Positions 22,898 to 27,444 of a stretch of DNA of 27,444 nt are shown piece after piece. Under the pieces are notes generated by a model. That model was not told where the DNA came from and did no database searches. It saw only the letters and a program-made list of their open reading frames with translations. Made by a program: the position numbers and the translations under genes. Position 1 is the first letter of the stretch, and every line of letters starts with the position of its first letter. This DNA is from Bacteroidota bacterium. Its GTDB lineage: Bacteria > Bacteroidota > Bacteroidia > Chitinophagales > Chitinophagaceae. The DNA is taken from assembly GCA_023391015.1 (NCBI GenBank), contig JAEWBT010000043.1, forward strand, positions 1 through 27,444, given 5' to 3'.

Positions 22898-24490
22898 TCA
22901 ATCTTTGCGCTCGTGGTATTCCTGCTCCGTATTCACCGCCCAGATATTCTCCTTGCCTTTTTTTCCGGAAATAATATTATCCACTGCTTCCATCGCCGTC
23001 AGCATGCTGTGGTCGGAGTTGTTGTATTTGTGCATCCCGTTGCGGCCAATCAAATAGAGATTTTCCAGCGTGTCGGTAAAGGCCCGGATGTGGTTAAAAT
23101 CTGCGTAGCTGCCAAAATAAGCCGGATAGGTTTTTTCTTCCCGTAAAACGGTTGCATCCAGCACAGCGTCGCGGTCTATGATACCGATTTGGGAAAGTTC
23201 GCCAATCGCAAAATCAATCATTTCGGCATCGGGTTTCTCCCAAAGCGCATCTCCTTTAAAACAAAAATATTCCAGTCCAATCCACACGTTTTCCGGATCG
23301 GCGACCATAGCCGGACTCCAGTTATTAAAAATCTGCAATCGCCCGATTTTCACTTCCCGCTCCTGAATGTAAATCCAGTTGTCGGCAATGAGCTGGTTCG
23401 CTTTTTTTTCGTCTTTCACTTTCAATTCCCGCAGCAGCAGTCCCACAATCATAAAATCGCGGTATTGCAAGCCCTCGGCCACTTCACGCACCCGTTGCGG
23501 CGGCGCGGGACACAGCCCTTTCACAAAATCCTGCACCGGCATGGTAGAGAAGAAATAGTCGGCTTCGTGGCGCGAAACCACACCGGTTTGCACATCCCGA
23601 CTGGTAACGGCCACGACGCGGCTCTCTTTCCATTCCATCCCTAAAACCGCCTGATGGTGTAGTATCCGGCCTCCTTTCTCCACAATCTGCCGGGCCACTT
23701 CCTCCCAGAGCTGACCGGGCCCCAGGCGGGGATACAAGAAGCGTTCAATCAGACTGGTTTCCGTGGTTTTTTGAGAAATGGATCGGCTTTTTTCCGGAAA
23801 AAACATTTTCCGGAAAGCGTGCAAAATCGTTTTAGAAACCGACAGTCCTTTTACCCGCTGTGCGCCCCACTCCGCCGAGATTTGGCTGCACGGAACACCC
23901 CAGATTTTTTGGGTATAATCCTTGAAAAACGTTTGGTACAGTTCCCGCCCAAAGCGATTGATAAAAAAATCTTCCAGCGACTTTTCCGGTCGGATGGGGC
24001 GAAGCCGCGCCCGCAGATAGCTGAGCCCAATCTTTGCCATTTTTACCGGTCCTAATTTCCGGACGGTATCCGCCGACAGCGAAATGGGATAATTAAAAAA
24101 CCGCTTCAGAAAATAAATCCGTGACAGCCGGTTGCGGACTAAAAAAACGTTTTCCGGATTGCCATTTTCCGGAAATTTTGTCTCTTCTTGTGGAATTATA
24201 GTGCGCGTTTTGGATTGATAGGAAATTTCAAAAGTGCCTTCCGTTCCCGGCGCTAAAGGCATTTTTTGCAGCCACCAATCCATCACCCGGTCGCTTTTAG
24301 AGAAAAAGCGATGTCCGCCAATGTCAATCCGGTTTCCTTTATAAACAACCGTTTTGGAAATGCCACCAGTGTAAGGTGATTTTTCCAAAATCAAGGGCAC
24401 AATACCAGTGCGCTCCAACAACTCCAGCGCGGCAGTAAGTCCGGCCGGTCCGGCACCGATAATCAGAGCGGTTTGAGGCGACTGCGACAT
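22898..24490 (-). CDS. FAD-dependent oxidoreductase, UDP-galactopyranose mutase-like
   Basis: The 530-residue flavoprotein has an N-terminal Rossmann motif IIGAGPAGLTAALELLE (10–26), the acidic second-strand end LILEKSPYTGG and a DIGGHRFFSKSD segment (56–67) that contacts FAD in UDP-galactopyranose mutase and related amine-oxidase-like proteins. The C-terminal FAD-binding part reads NLYLIGRNGMHKYNNSDHSMLTAMEAVDNI. The middle (LEDFFINRFGRELYQTFFKDYTQKIWG, then SAEWGAQRVKG) is typical of the long 'NAD(P)/FAD-dependent oxidoreductase' group usually found near glycosyltransferases, suggesting a sugar-nucleotide or polyprenyl-sugar substrate. The exact reaction is unknown. The gene is monocistronic, divergent from nusB, with a -7-like box only a few bases before ATG 24490. 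Confidence 0.82.
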   Translation of the reverse strand: MSQSPQTALIIGAGPAGLTAALELLERTGIVPLILEKSPYTGGISKTVVYKGNRIDIGGHRFFSKSDRVMDWWLQKMPLAPGTEGTFEISYQSKTRTIIPQEETKFPENGNPENVFLVRNRLSRIYFLKRFFNYPISLSADTVRKLGPVKMAKIGLSYLRARLRPIRPEKSLEDFFINRFGRELYQTFFKDYTQKIWGVPCSQISAEWGAQRVKGLSVSKTILHAFRKMFFPEKSRSISQKTTETSLIERFLYPRLGPGQLWEEVARQIVEKGGRILHHQAVLGMEWKESRVVAVTSRDVQTGVVSRHEADYFFSTMPVQDFVKGLCPAPPQRVREVAEGLQYRDFMIVGLLLRELKVKDEKKANQLIADNWIYIQEREVKIGRLQIFNNWSPAMVADPENVWIGLEYFCFKGDALWEKPDAEMIDFAIGELSQIGIIDRDAVLDATVLREEKTYPAYFGSYADFNHIRAFTDTLENLYLIGRNGMHKYNNSDHSMLTAMEAVDNIISGKKGKENIWAVNTEQEYHERKD

Positions 24491-24498
24491 AAGGTGTG

Positions 24499-24506
24499 CG
24501 AAAATA
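24499..24506 (-). promoter_or_regulatory. Putative -7 promoter element (TATTTTCG) of the flavoprotein gene
   Basis: The minus strand reads TATTTTCGC, the TAnnTTYGC form seen repeatedly in this window, ending 8 bases before the start codon. The message would be almost leaderless. Confidence 0.4.
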
Positions 24507-24545
24507 CAGCTTTGAAAAGGCCCCTTCCCGACGGCTTAAAGGTGT

Positions 24546-24553
24546 TATCTTTG
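24546..24553 (+). promoter_or_regulatory. Putative -7 promoter element (TATCTTTG) of the nusB operon
   Basis: TATCTTTGC matches TAnnTTTG exactly, 39 bases before the nusB ATG. The nearest upstream TTTG (24511–24514) is too far for a standard -33 box, so only the -7 half is supported. Confidence 0.5.
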
Positions 24554-24592
24554 CGGCCCTTTAAACGTACCCTTTTTCTTTTTTAAGTTCAG

Positions 24593-25531
24593 ATGATCAG
24601 TCGCCGCCATATCCGAGTGAAAGTGATGCAGACCCTTTATATTGTGGCAGCCAGCGGCGAAACCGAAACTGCGGCGTTGCTCAAGAAAGGACAACAGGTT
24701 TTGGCCGCGCAGTTAGATCAGATGTTGGATCACTTTGCCGGTGCCTTGTTGCTGCTGTCGCGCACCGCCCAGTATGCCGAGGTGGACGCCAGCCGGCGAC
24801 GCAGCAAGCACCTGCCTACAAAGGAAGACCTGAATGTGCCGACCCGCATTGCCGGAAACACGTTTTTGTGGAGCATCCTGGAAAACCCATCCTTCCAAGA
24901 GCGCGTTAAAAGTTCTTCGCTGGAACAGCACGTAACCGAAGATTACCTCAAAACCAGCTACAAAGCGTTGCAGGCCTTGCCGGAATATCACGCCTACAAT
25001 GCCGAAGGCGAACGCACGCCGAAGTCTGAAAAAGCCATGATGCTGGCTATTTGGGAAAAGCTCCTCACCGGTACCGAATGGGGTCAGGATGTTTTGGCCA
25101 GTGAGTTTTCCGGTTGGGAGGATGATGCAGAAGTGTATGCCATGCTGATGGAAAATTTCTTTCGCAAGCCCGGCAAAACATCTTTTGCGCAGTTGCTGAG
25201 CGAGGAAAAACGCCAATACGCAAAGGATTTGGTGAAGTATTGTATTGAGAAAGGCGATTACCTCAACGAGCTGATCCAACCGCGCCTGCGCAACTGGGAC
25301 CCGGAACGTGTGGCTCAGATTGACATGATTTTGCTGCGCATGGGCATCTGCGAGTTGCTGTATTTCCCAACCATTCCTACCAAGGTGACCATCAACGAAT
25401 ACATTGATATTGCCAAAACCTTCAGCACAGCGCAGAGCGGGCAGTTCGTGAACGGCGTTCTGGACAATGTATTGAGAGACCTGACAGCCCAAAACCTGAT
25501 CCGCAAGCAGGATCGGCTGAAAAAAGCGTAA
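24593..25531 (+). CDS. nusB: NusB transcription antitermination factor, long Bacteroidota form
   Basis: NusB binds NusE (S10) and boxA RNA to keep RNA polymerase processive on rRNA operons. The 312-residue protein is about twice the 140 residues of enteric NusB. It opens with MISRRHIRVKVMQTLYIVA, the conserved helix 1, then has an inserted region of about 150 residues (about 35–215). The NusB C-terminal half follows: NWDPERVAQIDMILLRMGICELLYF and PTKVTINEYIDIAKTFSTAQSGQFVNGVLDNVL. I recall this insertion as usual in the phylum. The gene heads an operon with a DUF1573 lipoprotein, yajC and coaE. Confidence 0.92.
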   Translation: MISRRHIRVKVMQTLYIVAASGETETAALLKKGQQVLAAQLDQMLDHFAGALLLLSRTAQYAEVDASRRRSKHLPTKEDLNVPTRIAGNTFLWSILENPSFQERVKSSSLEQHVTEDYLKTSYKALQALPEYHAYNAEGERTPKSEKAMMLAIWEKLLTGTEWGQDVLASEFSGWEDDAEVYAMLMENFFRKPGKTSFAQLLSEEKRQYAKDLVKYCIEKGDYLNELIQPRLRNWDPERVAQIDMILLRMGICELLYFPTIPTKVTINEYIDIAKTFSTAQSGQFVNGVLDNVLRDLTAQNLIRKQDRLKKA

Positions 25532-25536
25532 TTTCG
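25529..25536 (+). promoter_or_regulatory. Putative -7 element (TAATTTCG) before the DUF1573 gene
   Basis: TAATTTCGC begins within the nusB stop codon and ends five bases before the GTG at 25541. If active it would give a nearly leaderless internal transcript of the operon. This could also be coincidence. Confidence 0.3.
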
Positions 25537-25540
25537 CCGC

Positions 25541-26023
25541 GTGAAAAAAGGAATTTTTTGGAGCGCCGGCCTGGCGACCCTTTTGCTATTTGCTGCTTGT
25601 GCCAACGAAGGCGACAAGGCCGCAGCGCTTTCCGGCGACACTGCGCTGCTTTCTACCGACATGGTGCAGAACGCCAACACCGCTTCCGGAACCGATACCG
25701 TTGTTCTGGACCGGATGCCGCAGATTCGTTTTGCCGACACCGTGCATGATTTCGGAAATATCCGCGAGGGCGAGCAAGTGGTGTATGAATTCAGCTTTAC
25801 CAATACCGGAAAAGCGCCCCTGCTGGTGGCCGGCACGCAAACTTCCTGCGGCTGCACAGCTTCTGATTATCCCAAAGAGCCCATTGCACCCGGCGCTTCC
25901 GCTTCCATCAAGGTCAAGTTTGACAGCAAAGGCAAGGTTGGCGTTCAGGATAAAGCCATTACCGTAAGTACCAACGCACCTTATACACCGGCGCTGCACA
26001 TCAAAGGCAATGTTGCCGGTTAA
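25541..26023 (+). CDS. DUF1573 domain lipoprotein
   Basis: The 160-residue protein starts at GTG 25541 and has a lipoprotein signal, GLATLLLFAAC, with Cys20 as the lipidated residue. After a 35-residue spacer rich in Ala, Ser and Thr comes a DUF1573 domain (about 60–157), an Ig-like beta-sandwich: IRFADTVHDFGNIREGEQVVYEFSFTNTGKAPLLV, then TSCGCTASDYPKEPIAPG and IKVKFDSKGKVGVQDKAITVSTN. The invariant SCGCT cluster is present. The function of the family is not established. It stands 9 bases after nusB and before yajC, its usual place in this phylum, so a periplasmic role near the Sec machinery is possible but unproven. Confidence 0.88.
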   Translation: MKKGIFWSAGLATLLLFAACANEGDKAAALSGDTALLSTDMVQNANTASGTDTVVLDRMPQIRFADTVHDFGNIREGEQVVYEFSFTNTGKAPLLVAGTQTSCGCTASDYPKEPIAPGASASIKVKFDSKGKVGVQDKAITVSTNAPYTPALHIKGNVAG

Positions 26024-26071
26024 GGCAGGCCGTTGCACTTTTTAAAAACAAATTTTCTCCCCCACTTTTTT

Positions 26072-26437
26072 ATGAACCCGATTCTTTTTCAGGCCCCTAC
26101 CCCTAGCATGACACCGCAACTGCTGATGATGCTGGGCATGGCTGCCGTGATGTATTTCTTTATGATTCGCCCGCAGGCCCGCCGCGCCAAAGAGCAAAAA
26201 AAGTTTGCTGAAGCAATGGGTGTGGGTGAAACGGTGGTAACCACCGCTGGCATTCACGGGCGCATCCAGCGCATGAACGACGACGGCACCGTGGACGTGG
26301 AAGTAGCCCGCAACACTACCATGCGCATGGAGCGCAACGCCATCAGCATGGAGATGACCAACGCGCTGAACAAACGCAAAGGCACCACTGCAGCGGCAAC
26401 CACAACCCCTGTGGCCGAAGCAACCGTTGTAAAATAA
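26072..26437 (+). CDS. yajC: YajC, Sec translocon auxiliary subunit
   Basis: YajC is the small single-span partner of SecDF in the inner membrane. The 121-residue protein from ATG 26072 has one transmembrane helix (about 14–32, QLLMMLGMAAVMYFFMI) followed by the conserved RPQARRAKEQKKFAEAMGVGETVVTTAGIHGRI and a short basic and beta cytoplasmic domain ending in an Ala/Thr-rich tail. A longer frame from 26033 adds residues unlike the family. It follows the DUF1573 gene by 48 bases. SecG, another Sec accessory subunit, is also encoded in this window. Confidence 0.93.
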   Translation: MNPILFQAPTPSMTPQLLMMLGMAAVMYFFMIRPQARRAKEQKKFAEAMGVGETVVTTAGIHGRIQRMNDDGTVDVEVARNTTMRMERNAISMEMTNALNKRKGTTAAATTTPVAEATVVK

Positions 26438-26450
26438 AGTTTTCACATCA

Positions 26451-27044
26451 ATGCTCACAGTAGGCATTACCGGCGGCATTGGCTCCGGAAAAACGACTGT
26501 TTGCCGGATTTTCGAGGTACTCGGAATTCCGGTTTTTTATGCCGATACGGCGGCGCGGACGGTCATGGAAACCGACCTGTGGCTACGCGAAAAAATCATT
26601 GAATTGCTGGGACCTGAAACTTACCCTGACGGCGTGCTGAACCGGCAAGCCATTTCCGGAAAAGTGTTTCATTTTCCGGAAAAACTAGCTGCTTTAAACG
26701 CTCTTGTGCACCCGGCGACGGGACGTGCCTGGGAGCAGTTTCAGCAAGCCCATTCTGGCGCACCCTACCTCCTGAAAGAAGCCGCAATTCTGTTTGAAAG
26801 CGGTGCGCATGTTTCGGTAGCTAAAACCGTTTGCGTTGTGGCGCCGGAAGCCATTCGCCTGCAAAGAGCCATGCAGCGGGACGGAGCCGGTGAAGCAGCA
26901 GTTCGCAGCCGTATGGACCGGCAAATGCCGCAGGAAGAGAAAGCCCGGCGCAGCGATTTTTTGCTTGTAAACGACGGCCAAACGGCTGTTTTACCGCAGG
27001 TGCTGGCTTTAGATGCGACGTTTCGGTCTTTAACCGGGCGTTGA
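26451..27044 (+). CDS. coaE: Dephospho-CoA kinase
   Basis: CoaE phosphorylates the 3' hydroxyl of dephospho-CoA with ATP, the last step of coenzyme A synthesis. The 197-residue protein starts with the P-loop GITGGIGSGKTTVCRIFE (5–22), then PVFYADTAAR (the acceptor-binding Asp), LNALVHPATGRAWEQF and ILFESGAHVSVAKTVCVVAP, all characteristic of the family, and RMDRQMPQEEKARRSDFLLVNDG toward the end. It begins 13 bases after yajC and is last in the nusB operon. Two TTCCGGAA palindromes lie 20 bases apart in the gene (26654 and 26674), coding for SGK and FPE. Confidence 0.95.
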   Translation: MLTVGITGGIGSGKTTVCRIFEVLGIPVFYADTAARTVMETDLWLREKIIELLGPETYPDGVLNRQAISGKVFHFPEKLAALNALVHPATGRAWEQFQQAHSGAPYLLKEAAILFESGAHVSVAKTVCVVAPEAIRLQRAMQRDGAGEAAVRSRMDRQMPQEEKARRSDFLLVNDGQTAVLPQVLALDATFRSLTGR

Positions 27045-27092
27045 ATTGGCTTTAAAAAGAACCATTCGGCAGCAGCAGCTGCTTGTCATTTC

Positions 27093-27444
27093 TTACGGAA
27101 CGACAATCTTCAATGCCCCTTTTCCGGAGTTGGTTTGATAATATAACAGGTACATCCCACCTGACAGTGAGGCTTCGGGACTCCATTCTACCACGTTATT
27201 TCCGGAAAATCGCACTTTATCTTCTCTTATCTTGCGGCCACTGAGGTCATAGAGGCAAAGATCAACTGCACCTGTATCGCCAAAAAGAAAGATATGGTTG
27301 TTGACGGGGTTATAAAAAGCCCCTAGATTTCCGGAAATGGGGGGCTTTGTTGCCGGCACGCCAAGTGCCTGCAAGGCCTGCGCAAAGTTGGGAATACCGT
27401 AACCAAGTTGTGCATCCGGGCTGGTATAGCGGTGTGCGCTGCGC
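27093..27444 (-). CDS. C-terminal end of a T9SS-sorted subtilisin-like (S8) serine protease, truncated by window edge
   Basis: The frame is open to the right edge. The first visible residues, HRYTSPDAQLGYGIPNFAQAL, match the 'SPD-x-Q-x-GYGIP' phrase that closes the catalytic domain of Bacteroidota S8 peptidases; the catalytic Asp, His and Ser lie outside. After a short linker comes a T9SS sorting domain (FYNPVNNHIFLF, LCLYDLSGRKIRE, then GGMYLLYYQTN and the last strand GALKIVVP). The mature enzyme would be secreted or attached at the cell surface. A TTG near 27374 is internal and not a start, because conserved sequence continues upstream. It converges with coaE across 48 bases without a clear terminator. 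Confidence 0.8.
   Translation of the reverse strand, partial: RSAHRYTSPDAQLGYGIPNFAQALQALGVPATKPPISGNLGAFYNPVNNHIFLFGDTGAVDLCLYDLSGRKIREDKVRFSGNNVVEWSPEASLSGGMYLLYYQTNSGKGALKIVVP

Noticed and set aside
27045..27092. A terminator between coaE and the S8 protease gene
   Set aside because: Only a weak TTGTC/GACAA pairing and a GCAGCAGCAGCTGC segment are seen, without a stem and T-run combination.

Overview
The window looks like chromosomal DNA from a member of the phylum Bacteroidota, probably the Chitinophagia/Saprospiria side of it. The evidence is two proteins with type IX secretion (T9SS) C-terminal sorting domains, a NusB with the long Bacteroidota insertion, the gene order nusB–DUF1573–yajC–coaE and sigma-54 activator–lptE–hypothetical–secG, a fused alpha/beta 2-oxoacid dehydrogenase E1, a tRNA-guanine transglycosylase lacking the usual zinc cysteines, and promoter-like TAnnTTTG (-7) elements just before start codons. 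Nearly all genes are housekeeping or cell-envelope genes. I see no rRNA, tRNA, CRISPR array, transposase, phage gene or defence system.

Layout. 1–731: the 3' part of the primary sigma factor gene, closed by a very strong terminator. 906–1844: a secreted T9SS protein. 1959–5340 (minus): sigma-54 activator, LptE lipoprotein, acidic low-complexity protein and SecG. 5648–7840 (minus): an AT-rich, OMPLA-like outer-membrane barrel and an unknown protein, followed by an array of twelve 21-bp repeats. 8378–10834 (plus): tgt and an LptF/LptG-type permease. 10868–12679: two tandem paralogous secreted barrel-like proteins, with a small MITE-like insertion between them. 12944–16546 (plus): E1 alpha/beta dehydrogenase, a DUF6155-like protein, a nested inverted-repeat island and mnmD. 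16621–20208 (minus): 3-hydroxybutyrate dehydrogenase, alpha/beta hydrolase and a BamA/TamA-like outer-membrane protein. 20476–22620: a FUSC-family membrane protein. 22898–24490 (minus): a UDP-galactopyranose-mutase-like flavoprotein. 24593–27044 (plus): nusB, a DUF1573 lipoprotein, yajC and coaE. 27093–27444 (minus): the C-terminal end of a T9SS-sorted subtilisin-like protease.

How the genes fit together. Envelope biogenesis dominates: LptE and an LptF/G permease for lipopolysaccharide export, SecG and YajC for the Sec translocon, one Omp85-like protein, at least three further predicted outer-membrane barrels, and T9SS cargo. The bdh–hydrolase pair suggests use of 3-hydroxybutyrate or its esters.

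The most unusual content is at the DNA level. The palindrome TTCCGGAA occurs at least 38 times (about 0.4 expected), in both coding and intergenic DNA and in all three codon phases. There is a family of GTCAT hairpin repeats with compensatory changes, a 144-bp MITE-like element whose empty site is preserved beside the neighbouring paralogue, a five-unit nested palindrome island, a 12 x 21-bp array without a single indel, and a -7 promoter motif that can be used to choose start codons.
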